64,000 nt of DNA from Pseudomonas sp. LS44 (GCF_024730785.1 NZ_CP102830.1:3224001-3288000); one strand, 5' to 3'; shown: positions 9,671 through 20,782, counted from the stretch's first letter. Program-made: numbers and translations. The notes: generated by a model from the sequence alone, not told the origin.

Positions 9671-10960
9671 TCACGCCTGCTTGAGGCAGGCCGCCAGGTG
9701 CTGGGATAAACCCGCCCAGGCAATATTGTCTTGTTCCCCCTGGCCACGCAGGGGTTTGAAACCTATCACTTGCTGGACCAACTCGTCTTCACCCATTACC
9801 AGGGCGTACAACGCGCCACTCTTGTCGGCCTTTTTCAGTTGCGTCTTGAAATTGCCCGCGCCAGCGTTCACCTGCAAACGCAGGCCCGGCAGCTGATCGC
9901 GCAAGCGCTCGGCCAGCGCCAGGCCTTCCAGCTCGGCAGCCTCGCCCAGCGCGCAAAGATACACATCCACCTGACGATTGATCGCCTCCGGCACCTGCTG
10001 CAAGGTTTCCAGCAGCAGGATCAGGCGTTCGATACCCATGGCAAAGCCCACGCCAGTGGTCGGTTTGCCGCCCATCTGCTCGACCAGGCCGTCGTAACGG
10101 CCACCGGCACAGACGGTGCCTTGGGCACCGAGCTGATCGGTGACCCACTCGAAGACGGTTTTGCTGTAGTAGTCGAGCCCGCGCACCAGCTTGGTGTTGA
10201 TGACGTAGGGAATACCGGCGGCATCCAGGCGCGCCTTGAGCCCGTCAAAATGCACCTGCGATTCGTCATCGAGGTAATTGGCCAACTTCGGCGCATCGAC
10301 CAGCAGCGCCTGAGTTTCCGGCACTTTGCTGTCGAGGATACGCAGCGGGTTGGTAGCCAGGCGACGCTTGCTATCTTCATCAAGCTGCTCGCCGCGCACC
10401 GCCAGGTAATCGACCAAGGCATTCCGGTAGGTCGCACGCGCCTCGCTGGTGCCCAGGCTATTGAGCTCCAGAGTCACCGCATCACGGATACCCAGCACAC
10501 CCCACAGACGCCAGGTCAGAAGAATCAGTTCGGCATCGATATCCGGACCGGCGAGATTGAAAACCTCCACACCGATCTGGTGGAACTGCCGGTACCGACC
10601 TTTCTGCGGACGTTCGTGACGAAACATCGGGCCGATGTACCAGAGCTTCTGCACCTGGCCGTTGTTGCTCAAGCCATGTTCGAGCACCGCTCGCACACAG
10701 CTCGCCGTGCCTTCCGGACGCAGGGTCAGTGAGTCGCCGTTACGATCATCGAAGGTATACATCTCCTTCTCGACGATATCGGTGACCTCGCCGATGGAGC
10801 GCTTGAACAGCTCGGTGGCTTCGACGATCGGCATACGAATCTGCCGATAGCCGTAGCCATCCAGCAGGCTTGCCACGGTGCCTTCGAAATACCGCCAGAG
10901 CGGGCTCTGATCCGGCAGGATGTCGTTCATGCCACGAATGGCTTGCAAAGTCTTGCTCAC
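9671..10960 (-). CDS. hisS: Histidyl-tRNA synthetase
   Basis: Class II aminoacyl-tRNA synthetase that charges tRNA-His; 429 residues, the normal length. Class II motif 2 ([12 protein letters not shown]) and motif 3 ([13 protein letters not shown]) are clear, as are the histidine-specific [12 protein letters not shown] and GGRYDGL motifs; the C-terminal anticodon-binding domain is present. The start codon is GTG at 10960 with AAGGA six bases upstream (10967-10971). A strong intrinsic terminator ends only about a dozen bases before this start, which suggests regulated read-through. See the terminator entry. Confidence 0.97.
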   Translation of the reverse strand: MSKTLQAIRGMNDILPDQSPLWRYFEGTVASLLDGYGYRQIRMPIVEATELFKRSIGEVTDIVEKEMYTFDDRNGDSLTLRPEGTASCVRAVLEHGLSNNGQVQKLWYIGPMFRHERPQKGRYRQFHQIGVEVFNLAGPDIDAELILLTWRLWGVLGIRDAVTLELNSLGTSEARATYRNALVDYLAVRGEQLDEDSKRRLATNPLRILDSKVPETQALLVDAPKLANYLDDESQVHFDGLKARLDAAGIPYVINTKLVRGLDYYSKTVFEWVTDQLGAQGTVCAGGRYDGLVEQMGGKPTTGVGFAMGIERLILLLETLQQVPEAINRQVDVYLCALGEAAELEGLALAERLRDQLPGLRLQVNAGAGNFKTQLKKADKSGALYALVMGEDELVQQVIGFKPLRGQGEQDNIAWAGLSQHLAACLKQA

Positions 10961-10971
10961 ACGGAATCCTT

Positions 10972-11014
10972 AAAAACCTGCTTGTTAACGCGGCTTCGCG
11001 CCGCATCAAGCAGG
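10972..11014 (-). terminator. Intrinsic terminator abutting the hisS ribosome binding site
   Basis: On the minus strand an 8-bp outer stem (CCTGCTTG / CAAGCAGG) and a 5-bp GCGGC/GCCGC inner stem are followed by TTTTT at 10976-10972 and then directly by the AAGGA of hisS. It could end the ispG transcript or serve as an attenuator for hisS. No His-rich leader peptide is visible in the 90 bases before it. Confidence 0.8.
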
Positions 11015-11104
11015 CTCGAAATACTCACTTTTACGGTTCGCAGACCGCGCTGTTCTCGCCAGTCCTTCCTGCCCGCGCTCGCGACGCGCAGACCAGGCTT
11101 ATTT

Positions 11105-12217
11105 TCAGCCGCGGGCGATCAGCGCCGCATCGGCTTCGACCTTCTCGGCCGCTTTCTGGCGGATCAGCTTTTCCAGCTCGTCCACCAGATTGGTATTACC
11201 CAGCTTCTGCGCCGGCTTGCCGTCGATGTAGATAAGGTTGTTCGGCGTACCGCCGGTCAGGCCAATGTGCGCTTCCTTGGCTTCGCCGGGGCCGTTGACC
11301 ACGCAACCGATCACGGCGACATCCAGCGGTACCAGCAGATCTTCCAAGCGCCCTTCCAGTTCGTTCATGGTTTTCACCACGTCGAAGTTCTGCCGCGAGC
11401 AACTCGGACAGGCGATGAAATTGATCCCCCGAGATCGCAGATGCAGGGACTTGAGGATGTCGTAACCGACTTTGACCTCCTCCACCGGATCCGCCGCCAA
11501 GGAGATGCGGATGGTGTCACCGATGCCATCGGCCAGCAGCATGCCGAGGCCAACCGCGGATTTCACCGTACCCGAGCGCAGACCGCCCGCTTCGGTGATA
11601 CCCAAGTGCAACGGCTGCTCGATCTGCTTGGCAAGCAGGCGATAGGCTTCGACGGCCATGAACACGTCAGAGGCCTTCACGCTGACCTTGAAATCCGGGA
11701 AATTCAGCCGATCCAAATGTTCCACATGCCGCAACGCGGACTCGACCAGCGCAGCCGGAGTCGGCTCGCCGTATTTCTTCTGCAGATCCTTTTCCAACGA
11801 ACCGGCATTCACGCCGATCCGAATCGGGATGCCCTTGTCGCGCGCGGCCTCGACCACCGCCCGGACCCGGTCTTCGCGACCGATATTGCCCGGGTTGATC
11901 CGAAGGCAATCGACACCCAGTTCAGCCACGCGCAGGGCGATCCGATAATCGAAATGGATGTCGGCAACCAGCGGCACCTGTACCTGCTGCTTGATCTTGC
12001 CGAATGCTTCGGCGGCGTCCATATCCGGCACCGAGACACGCACAATATCGGCGCCCGCTTCTTCCAGGCGGCGAATCTGGCCGACCGTGGCAGCGACATC
12101 ACAGGTATCGGTATTGGTCATGCTCTGCACGGCAATCGGCGCATCGCCGCCTACCGCTACCGAGCCGACCCAGATTTTTCGCGAAACGCGACGTTTGATC
12201 GGAGATTCACCGTGCAT
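11105..12217 (-). CDS. ispG: 4-hydroxy-3-methylbut-2-en-1-yl diphosphate synthase (IspG/GcpE)
   Basis: Iron-sulfur enzyme of the MEP isoprenoid pathway that converts MEcPP to HMBPP. It has 370 residues. The [4Fe-4S] ligands are visible as CPSC near residue 270 and the Cys of GCVVNGPGE near residue 307, with the TIM-barrel N-terminus starting at [10 protein letters not shown]. It starts three bases after rodZ ends, so it is translated from the same transcript as rodZ and pilF. Its cluster requirement makes it a client of the isc genes a few kilobases upstream. Confidence 0.96.
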   Translation of the reverse strand: MHGESPIKRRVSRKIWVGSVAVGGDAPIAVQSMTNTDTCDVAATVGQIRRLEEAGADIVRVSVPDMDAAEAFGKIKQQVQVPLVADIHFDYRIALRVAELGVDCLRINPGNIGREDRVRAVVEAARDKGIPIRIGVNAGSLEKDLQKKYGEPTPAALVESALRHVEHLDRLNFPDFKVSVKASDVFMAVEAYRLLAKQIEQPLHLGITEAGGLRSGTVKSAVGLGMLLADGIGDTIRISLAADPVEEVKVGYDILKSLHLRSRGINFIACPSCSRQNFDVVKTMNELEGRLEDLLVPLDVAVIGCVVNGPGEAKEAHIGLTGGTPNNLIYIDGKPAQKLGNTNLVDELEKLIRQKAAEKVEADAALIARG

Positions 12218-12220
12218 GAC

Positions 12221-13279
12221 TCATTGCCCCAGCTTCAGGCGTGCAGTCTCGCCACTGATAAACGGCGCGACATCCACTGCCTGGCCGTTGTAACTGACCT
12301 GGGCGCCGCGGGCGAAGCCCAGTCGCACTTCCAGCGGTGCTTTGCCGACCGCTTCGACGCTGTCGCCGGGACGGCGCAGACCACTGGCCAATACCTTGCC
12401 ACGCGCATCGGTAATCTGAATCCAGCAATTTGCCGTGAAACCCAGGCGCACCACGCCTTCCCCTTCGGCAGCAGTCACCGGCGCACTTGGAGCGGGGACT
12501 GCTGCCACAGGTGCTGTAGCGGTTACCGGCGCGGGAGCCGGAAGCGGTTGCGATGGATTGCTGGGTAATGACGGTGCGGGCGATGCCGCAGGAGCTGGCA
12601 GTTGAGCACTGGCTACCGGATTGGGAACGGTAGCGTTCGCTAGGACAGAGCTAGACCCAGCCGCGGCGCCACTCGGGACAGCTTCGGCTTCAGGCTGGGC
12701 TGCCAATTCCGGCGATACTTCGATAATGGGCGCTTGGCCTTCGCTCTGCGCTTCGACCACGGCTTGATCCTCTGGCTCGTCCAGAGGATGAATCTGGGTG
12801 GTGCCGTCGGCACTTTCGACTTCGACGTGCCCGATGTTGACACCGCCCTGTTCGGCAGCGCGATCATCCGCTTGATCCTGCCACCAGAAGAAACCGACTC
12901 CAGCCAGCGCGACGAGCAAGGCGAAGCTGACAAAGCGCAGCACGTTTTGCGACAACCGCACCGGTTCCTCGATGCGCCCCAGGCCATGCACGCTACTGCC
13001 TCGCGCGTCGGTACCTGTGAAACGGTCGAACTCTTCGACGATTGCTGCTTGGTCGAGCCCGAGTACCTTGGCATAGGCACGTAGATAACCGCGCGCAAAG
13101 GTATGGCCTGGCAGCTTATCGAACTCCCCGCCTTCCAGCTGGGTCAACCGCTGGACCGTCAGATTCAACTGAGTGGCCACCTCGGTGACACTCCAGCCTT
13201 TGTTTTCACGGGCTTTGCGCAGGGTCTCGCCTGGATTGACGCGAGAAGTCGTCACAGCTTCGGGATGCGCCGCTTTCAT
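12221..13279 (-). CDS. rodZ: Cytoskeletal protein RodZ
   Basis: Bitopic membrane protein that links MreB to the cell-wall elongation machinery. Seen in order over 352 residues: an N-terminal helix-turn-helix domain (about 17-85, GETLRKARENKGWSVTEVA), a single membrane segment (about 113-133), a long Ala/Pro/Ser/Val linker (about 180-265) and a beta-rich C-terminal DUF4115 domain (about 275-352). The start overlaps the pilF stop by ATGA (13276-13279), indicating translational coupling. The gene order pilF-rodZ-ispG is conserved in pseudomonads. Confidence 0.92.
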   Translation of the reverse strand: MKAAHPEAVTTSRVNPGETLRKARENKGWSVTEVATQLNLTVQRLTQLEGGEFDKLPGHTFARGYLRAYAKVLGLDQAAIVEEFDRFTGTDARGSSVHGLGRIEEPVRLSQNVLRFVSFALLVALAGVGFFWWQDQADDRAAEQGGVNIGHVEVESADGTTQIHPLDEPEDQAVVEAQSEGQAPIIEVSPELAAQPEAEAVPSGAAAGSSSVLANATVPNPVASAQLPAPAASPAPSLPSNPSQPLPAPAPVTATAPVAAVPAPSAPVTAAEGEGVVRLGFTANCWIQITDARGKVLASGLRRPGDSVEAVGKAPLEVRLGFARGAQVSYNGQAVDVAPFISGETARLKLGQ

Positions 13280-14037
13280 CGTTGCTCCGACAGGTATTGC
13301 TGATATTCCGGCGTGCCGGGATAAAGACGTTTGAGTTGCAGGCCTAGACTGGCGGCCTTGTCACGATCTTCGAAAATACTCGCGAGACGGGAACCCAGCA
13401 GCAAGCTGCGCGCGCTCTGTTCGCTCAGTTGGCTGAACGTGTCATAGAACGTCCGCGCCGGAACATATTCCTTGCGCTGAAAATGCAACTCGGCGAGTTC
13501 CAATAGCGCACGCGGCTGATGCCTGTTCAGTCGCACCGCGCGTTCGAAATACTTTTCCGCCTGCTCTGGCTGCTTCAGTTTCAGCGATACCATGCCGAGG
13601 TTTTCAAATACCCGCGAGCGCTCAGGATAAAGGGTGTCCTGGGACGCCTGCAGATAGCGCTCCATAGCCTCGGGATAGCGCCCCTGCTCGAACAGGAAAC
13701 TACCGTAGTTGTTGAGGATGCGTGAGTCCTTACCGTTCTTGGCCAAGGCTTCACGGAAATGTTGATCCGCCAGTTCCGGCTCCATCTCGGCCTGAAAGAC
13801 TAACGCCAGCGCGGCGTGCGCATCGCTACTGGAAGGATCGAGTTCCAGGGCTTTCTTCAACGGCAGCTTGGCCTTGCCAGTTGCACCCTGCTGGAGATAG
13901 CCGATACCCAGCTGGACATAGGCATCGCGGGCTTTGTCGCGCCCCTTATCTGTTTTCATCGGATCGACATTGCCGGACGACACGCAGCCGACCAGTACAC
14001 CGACAAGTAACAGCAACAGCGCAGGACGCAAGCTCAT
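13276..14037 (-). CDS. pilF: Type IV pilus biogenesis lipoprotein PilF/PilW
   Basis: TPR lipoprotein that acts as pilotin for the PilQ secretin of type IV pili. The 253-residue product has a lipoprotein signal ending LVGC (Cys18), then about six tetratricopeptide repeats (for example YVQLGIGYLQQGATGKAK and SDAHAALALVFQAEM). ATG 14037 is preferred over 14043 because the AGAGG lies six bases before 14037 but touches 14043. It follows rlmN and overlaps rodZ by four bases. Confidence 0.92.
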   Translation of the reverse strand: MSLRPALLLLLVGVLVGCVSSGNVDPMKTDKGRDKARDAYVQLGIGYLQQGATGKAKLPLKKALELDPSSSDAHAALALVFQAEMEPELADQHFREALAKNGKDSRILNNYGSFLFEQGRYPEAMERYLQASQDTLYPERSRVFENLGMVSLKLKQPEQAEKYFERAVRLNRHQPRALLELAELHFQRKEYVPARTFYDTFSQLSEQSARSLLLGSRLASIFEDRDKAASLGLQLKRLYPGTPEYQQYLSEQR

Positions 14038-14048
14038 GAACATCCTCT

Positions 14049-15197
14049 TCAGGTTCGACTCGCAGCGGTACGGGGTGCGTCAGTTTCGCTAGCCAACTGA
14101 CGCACAGCAATGTAACGCTCACTTCGACGAGTGCGATCCATTACCTGCCCGACCAACTGACCACAAGCCGCATCGATGTCTTCACCGCGCGTAGTGCGGA
14201 CGGTGACGTTGTAACCGGCATGGTGCAATTGATCCTGGAAACGGCGGATGGCGTTGTTGCTCGGCCGCTCGTATCCCGAATGCGGGAAAGGATTAAAGGG
14301 AATCAGGTTGATCTTGCAAGGCACGTCTTTCAGCAATGCGATCATCTGCTCAGCGTGTTCATGCTGATCGTTGACATCTTTAAGCAGTGTGTACTCGATG
14401 GTCAGTACGCGCTTCTCACCGAGGCTCGACATGTAGCGCTTGCAGGTTTCCAACAGCATTGACAAAGGATACTTCTTGTTGATCGGCACCAGCTGGTTAC
14501 GCAGCTCGTCATTCGGCGCATGCAGTGACAGCGCCAGCGACACATCGATGACCTTGGCCAGCTCATCGATCATCGGTGCCACGCCGGAGGTGGACAGCGT
14601 CACCCGGCGCTTGGAGATGCCATAGCCGAGGTCATCCATCATCAGATGCATGGCGGCGACTACGTTATCGAAATTCAGTAACGGCTCGCCCATACCCATC
14701 ATCACCACGTTGGTGATGGCGCGATCGACGGTCGCGGGCACGGAGCCGAAGGATTTGTTGGCAATCCACACCTGACCGATTACTTCGGCGGCGGTGAGGT
14801 TGCTATTGAAGCCTTGCTTGCCGGTCGAGCAGAAGCTGCAATCCAGCGCGCAACCGGCCTGCGAGGACACGCACAAAGTGCCGCGTTTGCCCTGCGGGAT
14901 GTACACAGTCTCGACACAGCTGCCCGATTCCACGCGTACCACCCACTTGCGGGTGCCATCGCTGGAGATGTCCTGGCTGACGACTTCCGGGCCGCGAATC
15001 TCGGCATGGGTCTTGAGCTTCTCGCGCAAGACCTTGCCGACATTGCTCATGGCGTCGAAATCATCGACGCCAAAATGATGAATCCACTTCATTACCTGGC
15101 CGGCACGGAAACGCTTCTCGCCGATAGACTCGAAGAATTTTTCCATCTCAGGCTGGGTCAGACCCAACAGATTGATTTTGCCGGTGGTAGTAGTCAT
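14049..15197 (-). CDS. rlmN: Dual-specificity RNA methyltransferase RlmN
   Basis: Radical SAM enzyme that methylates C2 of A2503 in 23S rRNA and A37 in some tRNAs. The 382-residue protein shows the CxxxCxxC cluster motif (CALDCSFC), the SAM-binding MGMGEPLLN and, near the C-terminus, the ACGQL cysteine that forms the methyl carrier and thioether. ATG 15197 starts [12 protein letters not shown], as in homologues; a longer frame upstream lacks similarity. Located between ndk and pilF on the same strand. Confidence 0.96.
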   Translation of the reverse strand: MTTTTGKINLLGLTQPEMEKFFESIGEKRFRAGQVMKWIHHFGVDDFDAMSNVGKVLREKLKTHAEIRGPEVVSQDISSDGTRKWVVRVESGSCVETVYIPQGKRGTLCVSSQAGCALDCSFCSTGKQGFNSNLTAAEVIGQVWIANKSFGSVPATVDRAITNVVMMGMGEPLLNFDNVVAAMHLMMDDLGYGISKRRVTLSTSGVAPMIDELAKVIDVSLALSLHAPNDELRNQLVPINKKYPLSMLLETCKRYMSSLGEKRVLTIEYTLLKDVNDQHEHAEQMIALLKDVPCKINLIPFNPFPHSGYERPSNNAIRRFQDQLHHAGYNVTVRTTRGEDIDAACGQLVGQVMDRTRRSERYIAVRQLASETDAPRTAASRT

Positions 15198-15220
15198 GAC
15201 TTCATCCTCGCGAGTTCGCC

Positions 15221-15652
15221 TTAGCGAATACGCGCGCAAACCTCAGTAGCAGCGAAGAAGTAAGCAATTTCGCGCGCGGCGGAGGCTTCGGAATCGGAGC
15301 CATGCACGGCGTTTTCGTCGATGGATACGGCGAAGTCAGCGCGAATGGTGCCGGCAGCAGCTTCTTTCGGGTTGGTAGCGCCCATCAGTTCGCGGTTTTT
15401 GGCGATGGCATTTTCACCTTCCAGCACTTGAACGATAACCGGACCGGAAACCATGAAGGCCACCAGATCTTTGAAGAAGCCACGCTCGCTGTGCTCGGCG
15501 TAGAAGCCACCGGCCTCACGCTCGGACAGTTGCACCATCTTCGAGGCCACGACGCGCAGACCGGCTTTTTCAAAACGAGTGACGATCTCGCCCACTACGT
15601 TTTTTGCAACGGCGTCAGGCTTGATGATGGAGAAAGTGCGTTGAACAGCCAT
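15221..15652 (-). CDS. ndk: Nucleoside diphosphate kinase
   Basis: Transfers the gamma phosphate of ATP to nucleoside diphosphates, balancing NTP and dNTP pools. The 143-residue length is standard; the N-terminus [15 protein letters not shown] and the active-site histidine in NAVHGSDS are intact. It has its own sigma-70-like promoter (TATAAT at 15700-15705) and is followed by rlmN. Confidence 0.97.
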   Translation of the reverse strand: MAVQRTFSIIKPDAVAKNVVGEIVTRFEKAGLRVVASKMVQLSEREAGGFYAEHSERGFFKDLVAFMVSGPVIVQVLEGENAIAKNRELMGATNPKEAAAGTIRADFAVSIDENAVHGSDSEASAAREIAYFFAATEVCARIR

Positions 15653-15699
15653 GAGAAACTCCAGAAACTAAGGATTAAAGCGAAAAATTAAACCCGCGA

Positions 15700-15705
15700 A
15701 TTATA
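15700..15705 (-). promoter_or_regulatory. Candidate -10 element of ndk
   Basis: A consensus TATAAT on the minus strand, 48 bases before the ndk start. There is no good -35 hexamer at 17 bases; a TG two bases upstream may act as a partial extended -10. Confidence 0.5.
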
Positions 15706-15754
15706 CGCAGGTTCCGGTTAAATGCGTAGGTCTGCGCCCAGCGGCGCCGTTTGC

Positions 15755-15955
15755 TCAGTCGGACTCTTCGATCCAGGCCGACTGAATCGCTTCGAGAACT
15801 TTCTCGCCGCCGCGCTGCGGGTCGTCGCTGAAATCCGGCAGCTGCAGCACCCAACGGTGCAGATCGACGAAATTGACATAGCGCGGGTCGACATCCGGCT
15901 TGCTTTCCGCCAGTTCGATCGCGATATCCAATACATCAGCCCACTTCAGACTCAT
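15755..15955 (-). CDS. iscX: IscX, Fe-S assembly accessory protein
   Basis: Small acidic protein (66 residues) that binds IscS and iron and tunes the rate of cluster formation. The sequence is the typical SLKWADVLDIAIELAE start with many Asp/Glu and a C-terminal AIQSAWIEE. It is the last gene of the isc operon, 21 bases after fdx. Confidence 0.94.
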   Translation of the reverse strand: MSLKWADVLDIAIELAESKPDVDPRYVNFVDLHRWVLQLPDFSDDPQRGGEKVLEAIQSAWIEESD

Positions 15956-15976
15956 GCTCGTGCTCCTACGGCCGGC

Positions 15977-16315
15977 TCAGTGCCCTTCGGACACTTGATT
16001 GATGGTGTATTTGGGAATCTCGACCACCAAGTCTTGATCCGCCACGACTGCCTGGCAGGACAACCGCGAATTAGGTTCCAGACCCCAAGCCTTGTCCAGC
16101 ATGTCGTCCTCCAACTCGTCGGAGGCCTCCAGCGAATTGAAGCCTTCACGCACGATCACGTGGCAGGTAGTGCACGCACAGGATTTCTCGCACGCGTGCT
16201 CGATGTCCACGCCACTGCGTAGCGCAGCGTTCAATACCGTTTCACCTGGCTGCGCCTCGATCACCACACCGTCGGGGCAGTGTTCGGCATGCGGCAGGAT
16301 AATGATTTGCGGCAT
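15977..16315 (-). CDS. fdx: ISC-type [2Fe-2S] ferredoxin
   Basis: Electron donor for cluster assembly on IscU. The cluster ligands C42, C48, C51 and C87 are all present, as is the extra C46 conserved in ISC ferredoxins. 112 residues, standard length. It begins six bases after hscA ends, so it belongs to the same operon. Confidence 0.96.
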   Translation of the reverse strand: MPQIIILPHAEHCPDGVVIEAQPGETVLNAALRSGVDIEHACEKSCACTTCHVIVREGFNSLEASDELEDDMLDKAWGLEPNSRLSCQAVVADQDLVVEIPKYTINQVSEGH

Positions 16316-16321
16316 TTCTAG

Positions 16322-18187
16322 TTAATCCTCAATTTCGTTGAGCCGGCGGCCAGCCAGGGCCGCCTTGACGGTGGCATCCATCCGCCGTGCGGCGAAGGCA
16401 TCGGTAATCTGGGAAAGACGCTTAGTCTGCTGCTCGATGGCGATGCCATCGTCACCGGACAGCAGCTCACGCAGAGCACTCATCTGCACGGTAATGGCGG
16501 CAAATTCGTCCTCGCTAAGCAAGCGCTGGCCGTCGGCGTCAAGGGCCGACCGCACTGCTTCGAGCAAACGCTCCGCATCCACCTGATGCTCACGCAAGGC
16601 CCGAGCCGCCTTGTCCTCACCCGCATTTTGAAAGGAATCCTGCAGCATTCTGGCGATTTCGCCATCGGTCAAACCATAGGACGGCTTGACCTGAATGCTC
16701 GACTCAACCCCAGAACCCAGCTCGCGCGCCGCGACACTAAGCAAACCATCGGCATCGACCTGAAAGGTCACGCGAATCTTCGCCGCGCCCGCCACCATTG
16801 GGGGAATGCCGCGCAGCTCAAAACGCGCCAGCGAACGGCAGGCGCTGATCAGCTCGCGCTCACCCTGCAGGACATGAATCATCATGGCCGTTTGGCCGTC
16901 TTTATATGTGGTGAAGTCCTGCGCACGCGCAACCGGGATGGTGGTATTGCGCGGAATCACCCGCTCCATCAGGCCACCCATGGTTTCCAGCCCCAGCGAC
17001 AGCGGGATCACGTCGAGCAACAGCAACTCTTCGCCATCATCACGCTTGTTGCCAGCCAGCGTATCAGCCTGGATCGCTGCACCAATGGCGACCACTTGAT
17101 CCGGATCGATATCGGTCAACGGCGGACGCGCGAACAACTCAGCAACCGCCTCACGCACTCGCGGCACACGCGTGGAGCCGCCGACCATCACCACCGCCTC
17201 GACATCTTCGATCTCGATGCCGGCATCGCGTACCGCGCGGCGGCACGCCTTGAGGCTGCGCAGCACAAACGGCTCAATCAGGGCGTCGAAATGCGCGCGA
17301 GTCAGCTGGCCACGCCAATTGCCATGCACCACATCCGCCTGCTCTGCAGCGCTCAGCGCTTCCTTCGCTGCGCAGGCGCTTTGCAACAAGCTGCGCTGAG
17401 CACCGGGGTCGATATCAGCCGACAAACCGACCTGCTCAACGATCCAGCCGGCGATAGCATGATCGAAATCATCGCCACCCAACGCGCTATCACCGCCGGT
17501 AGCCAAGACTTCGAAAACGCCACGCGACAAACGCAAGATGGAGATATCGAACGTGCCGCCGCCCAGATCGTAAATCGCCACAATCCCCTCAGCCTGCTGA
17601 TCCAGGCCATAGGCGACCGCTGCCGCAGTTGGCTCATTGAGCAAACGCAACACACTCAAGCCAGCCAATCGCGCAGCGTCTTTGGTCGCCTGGCGTTGTG
17701 CCTCGTCGAAATAGGCCGGCACAGTGATTACTGCGCCTACCAGCTCGCCGCCAAGGGTGGCCTCGGCACGCTGGCGCAGCGCCTTGAGAATATCGGCCGA
17801 CACTTCCACAGGGCTTTTGGGGCCCTGAATGGTTTCGATGAACGGCATATGTGACTGGCCATCGACGAAGCGATAGGGCAACTGGTCGCCAAGCTGCTTG
17901 ACGTCAGCCAGCCCACGCCCGACCAAACGCTTTACCGACAGCACGGTATTCAGCGGATCGCTAGCTGCAGCGGCCTTGGCGGACTGGCCAACCTCGATAC
18001 GATCGGCGTGATAACGCACTGCCGACGGCAGAATCACCCGCCCCTCGTCATCGGGCAATGGTGCGGCCAGACCGCTACGTACCGCGGCAACCAGCGAATT
18101 GGTAGTACCCAAATCAATCCCCACCGCCAGACGACGCTGGTGCGGCTGGGGGCTTTGTCCGGGTTCGGCAATCTGCAATAAGGCCAT
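16322..18187 (-). CDS. hscA: Fe-S cluster chaperone HscA (Hsp70 type)
   Basis: Specialised Hsp70 ATPase that with HscB releases clusters from IscU by binding its LPPVK motif. 621 residues with the Hsp70 signatures [12 protein letters not shown] (near residue 23), [16 protein letters not shown] and [14 protein letters not shown], then the beta-sandwich and helical lid of the substrate-binding domain. ATG 18187 gives [10 protein letters not shown] as in homologues; the upstream in-frame ATG at 18226 would add 13 unrelated residues. Follows hscB by about 40 bases. Confidence 0.96.
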   Translation of the reverse strand: MALLQIAEPGQSPQPHQRRLAVGIDLGTTNSLVAAVRSGLAAPLPDDEGRVILPSAVRYHADRIEVGQSAKAAAASDPLNTVLSVKRLVGRGLADVKQLGDQLPYRFVDGQSHMPFIETIQGPKSPVEVSADILKALRQRAEATLGGELVGAVITVPAYFDEAQRQATKDAARLAGLSVLRLLNEPTAAAVAYGLDQQAEGIVAIYDLGGGTFDISILRLSRGVFEVLATGGDSALGGDDFDHAIAGWIVEQVGLSADIDPGAQRSLLQSACAAKEALSAAEQADVVHGNWRGQLTRAHFDALIEPFVLRSLKACRRAVRDAGIEIEDVEAVVMVGGSTRVPRVREAVAELFARPPLTDIDPDQVVAIGAAIQADTLAGNKRDDGEELLLLDVIPLSLGLETMGGLMERVIPRNTTIPVARAQDFTTYKDGQTAMMIHVLQGERELISACRSLARFELRGIPPMVAGAAKIRVTFQVDADGLLSVAARELGSGVESSIQVKPSYGLTDGEIARMLQDSFQNAGEDKAARALREHQVDAERLLEAVRSALDADGQRLLSEDEFAAITVQMSALRELLSGDDGIAIEQQTKRLSQITDAFAARRMDATVKAALAGRRLNEIED

Positions 18188-18228
18188 AGAAATCTGGTTG
18201 TCTGACGCGCCACAAAAGCGACGCAAGG

Positions 18229-18750
18229 TTAGTCGTCGAGGCGCTCTTCCAGCTGGCGCACTTCGTAGGAAAGCTTGTCGAGAAACTGCATGCGCCGCAT
18301 CAGGCGTTCAGCCTCCTCACGACGCTGCGAATCATCCCAACAGGCAGCAAAACTGTCATTCAGCTCTTCCTGAGCCTTTTTCAAGCGCCGCTTGAAGCTG
18401 GCGATACCGTCTAGATCGGCATTGTCCTGGAGCTCTTCGAGCTCTTCGCGCCACTGCATCTGCTGCAGCAAGAACTGCCCATCCTGAACGGTCGCCTCCA
18501 AGGGCAACTCGGAACCGCTCAGGGTCAATAGATAGCGCGCGCGCAACGTCGCGCTTTTGAGGGTCTGATAGGCATCGTTGAGACTGGCAGAGCGCTCAAG
18601 CGCAAGGCGCTGTTCGCGCACTCCCGCATCAGCGAACCGATCGGGATGTACGCTACGGGCCAGCTCGCGGTAGCGAACAGCCAATTGCTCCAGATCCAGA
18701 CGGAAACATGGTTGCAGATCGAACAGGGCAAAATGACAGGGAGTACCCAC
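18229..18750 (-). CDS. hscB: Co-chaperone HscB (J-domain protein)
   Basis: J-type co-chaperone that delivers IscU to HscA. The HPD motif is at residues 35-37 (SVHPDRF), followed by the C-terminal three-helix IscU-binding domain. The start is taken as GTG 18750, with GAGG six bases upstream, giving [12 protein letters not shown] as in homologues and avoiding overlap with iscA; an ATG at 18789 exists but would overlap iscA. 173 residues. Confidence 0.94.
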   Translation of the reverse strand: MGTPCHFALFDLQPCFRLDLEQLAVRYRELARSVHPDRFADAGVREQRLALERSASLNDAYQTLKSATLRARYLLTLSGSELPLEATVQDGQFLLQQMQWREELEELQDNADLDGIASFKRRLKKAQEELNDSFAACWDDSQRREEAERLMRRMQFLDKLSYEVRQLEERLDD

Positions 18751-18758
18751 AACACGCC

Positions 18759-19082
18759 TCAGACGTTGAAGCTCTCGCCGCAACCGCACTCGCCACGCAC
18801 GTTGGGATTATTGAACTTGAAACCCTCGTTCAAGCCTTCCTTCACGAAGTCCAGCTCGGTGCCATCGAGATAAGCCAGGCTTTTCGGATCGATGATCACC
18901 TTCACCCCGTGACTCTCGAACACCTGATCTTCGCCAGCCAGATCGTCGACGAACTCAAGCACATAGGCTAGGCCCGAGCAGCCGGTAGTCCGAACCCCCA
19001 AACGAATACCCTCACCCTTGCCGCGCCCGTCGAGGGAGCGGCGTACGTGCTGGGCAGCAGCTTCGGTCATGCTGATAGCCAT
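18759..19082 (-). CDS. iscA: A-type Fe-S carrier IscA
   Basis: Scaffold/carrier protein that passes clusters or iron to target apoproteins. 107 residues with the three diagnostic cysteines C35 (GCSGLAY), C99 and C101 (CGCGESF). Lies between iscU and hscB in the isc operon. Confidence 0.97.
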   Translation of the reverse strand: MAISMTEAAAQHVRRSLDGRGKGEGIRLGVRTTGCSGLAYVLEFVDDLAGEDQVFESHGVKVIIDPKSLAYLDGTELDFVKEGLNEGFKFNNPNVRGECGCGESFNV

Positions 19083-19105
19083 CGGAACTCCTTACACGTT
19101 GCAGC

Positions 19106-19492
19106 TTAGAGCAGGCCTTTCTTCTGCTTGTAGTCGCGCACGGCCGCCTTGATGGCGTCCTCGGCAAGCACCGAGCAGTGGATTTTTACTGGCGGCAGAG
19201 CCAGTTCTTCAGCCAACTGGGTGTTTTTGATGGTTTCCGCTTCATCCAGGGTCTTGCCCTTCATCCACTCGGTGGCAAGGGAGCTGGAAGCAATGGCGGA
19301 GCCACAGCCGTAGGTCTTGAATTTGGCATCTTCGATGACGCCTTGTTCGTTGACCTTGATTTGCAGACGCATCACGTCACCGCACGCCGGAGCGCCGACC
19401 ATGCCGGTCCCCACATTAGGGTCCTCAGCATTCATCTTGCCGACGTTGCGCGGATTCTCGTAATGGTCGATGACCTTTTCGCTGTATGCCAT
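19106..19492 (-). CDS. iscU: Fe-S cluster scaffold IscU
   Basis: Scaffold on which [2Fe-2S] and [4Fe-4S] clusters are assembled. C37, C63 and C106 and the conserved D39 are present, and the HscA recognition sequence LPPVK is at residues 99-103. 128 residues, typical. Starts 47 bases after iscS. Confidence 0.97.
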   Translation of the reverse strand: MAYSEKVIDHYENPRNVGKMNAEDPNVGTGMVGAPACGDVMRLQIKVNEQGVIEDAKFKTYGCGSAIASSSLATEWMKGKTLDEAETIKNTQLAEELALPPVKIHCSVLAEDAIKAAVRDYKQKKGLL

Positions 19493-19538
19493 GGTGATTA
19501 TTCCTCTTTCATCAGGGGTCGCTCTGAACGGCGACTAC

Positions 19539-20753
19539 TTAGTGCGCCTGCCATTCGACTTTAGAAATGTCGACACCCTCTTTGAACATGTCCCACAGCG
19601 GCGACAGTTCGCGTAGCTTGGTGACCGCCTCGCGAACCTTCTGCGCGGCATAGTCGACCTCTTCTTCGGTAGTGAAACGCCCGAAGGTGAAACGAATCGA
19701 GCTGTGCGCCAGTTCGTCGTTGCGACCCAGCGCACGCAGTACGTAGGAAGGTTCTAACGACGCCGACGTACAGGCCGAGCCCGACGATACCGCCAGATCC
19801 TTGAGCGCCATGATCAGCGACTCGCCTTCGACATAGTTGAAGCTCAGATTGAGGTTGTGTGGTACGCGGGCAGTGACGCTGCCATTCACATACAACTCCT
19901 CAAGATCCTCGACTTGCTTGAAGAAACGCTCGCTCAAGGCACTAATGCGCTCGCGCTCCTGGGCCATTTCTTCTTTGGCGATGCGGAAGGCTTCACCCAT
20001 GCCAACGATTTGATGGGTCGCCAAAGTGCCAGAGCGCATACCGCGCTCATGCCCGCCACCGTGGGTCTGGGCTTCCAGGCGCACGCGAGGCTTACGGCTT
20101 ACATACAGCGCGCCGACGCCTTTCGGGCCATAGGTTTTATGTGCTGAGAAGGACATCAGATCGACCTTGAGATTGGCCAGATCGATTTCAACTTTGCCGG
20201 TGGACTGCGCAGCGTCTACATGGAACAGCACGCCACGGGAACGAGTCAGCTCGCCGATAGCGGCGATATCGTTGATGGTGCCGATCTCGTTGTTGACGTG
20301 CATGATCGACACCAAAATAGTGTCTTCACGCAAGGCTGCCTCGACCATACCAGGAGTGACCAGGCCATCTTCGCCGGGCTCCAGATAAGTCACCTCAAAC
20401 CCTTCGCGCTCAAGTTGACGCGCGGTATCGAGCACCGCCTTGTGCTCGATCTTGGAGGTGACCAGATGCTTGCCCTTACCCGAATAAAAGTGCGCCACCC
20501 CTTTCAGCGCGAGGTTGTCTGACTCGGTGGCACCCGAAGTCCAAACGATTTCACGCGGGTCGGCATTTACCAGTTCAGCCACTTGACGACGAGCATTCTC
20601 CACTGCCTCCTCGGCTTTCCAGCCAAATACGTGGGAGCGCGAAGCCGGGTTACCGAAGTTGCCATCAACCAGAAGGCACTCGCTCATTTTCTGCGCAACG
20701 CGCGGATCGAGCGGCGTCGTCGCGGAATAATCGAGATAAATCGGCAATTTCAT
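19539..20753 (-). CDS. iscS: Cysteine desulfurase IscS
   Basis: PLP enzyme that removes sulfur from cysteine for Fe-S clusters, thiolated tRNA and other uses. 404 residues; PLP lysine K206 in [10 protein letters not shown], the PLP-binding ATESDN and the mobile active-site cysteine of SSGSACTSA near residue 328 are intact. Second gene of the isc operon, 29 bases after iscR. Confidence 0.97.
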   Translation of the reverse strand: MKLPIYLDYSATTPLDPRVAQKMSECLLVDGNFGNPASRSHVFGWKAEEAVENARRQVAELVNADPREIVWTSGATESDNLALKGVAHFYSGKGKHLVTSKIEHKAVLDTARQLEREGFEVTYLEPGEDGLVTPGMVEAALREDTILVSIMHVNNEIGTINDIAAIGELTRSRGVLFHVDAAQSTGKVEIDLANLKVDLMSFSAHKTYGPKGVGALYVSRKPRVRLEAQTHGGGHERGMRSGTLATHQIVGMGEAFRIAKEEMAQERERISALSERFFKQVEDLEELYVNGSVTARVPHNLNLSFNYVEGESLIMALKDLAVSSGSACTSASLEPSYVLRALGRNDELAHSSIRFTFGRFTTEEEVDYAAQKVREAVTKLRELSPLWDMFKEGVDISKVEWQAH

Positions 20754-20782
20754 TGATTTCTCCTATCGGGCAGGCGCCCCAC

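Noticed and set aside
10943..12568. About 540-codon plus-strand frame opposite ispG
   Set aside because: Antisense shadow of ispG and rodZ, no recognisable motif.
16586..17854. About 420-codon plus-strand frame opposite hscA
   Set aside because: Antisense shadow of hscA, no ribosome site or family likeness.
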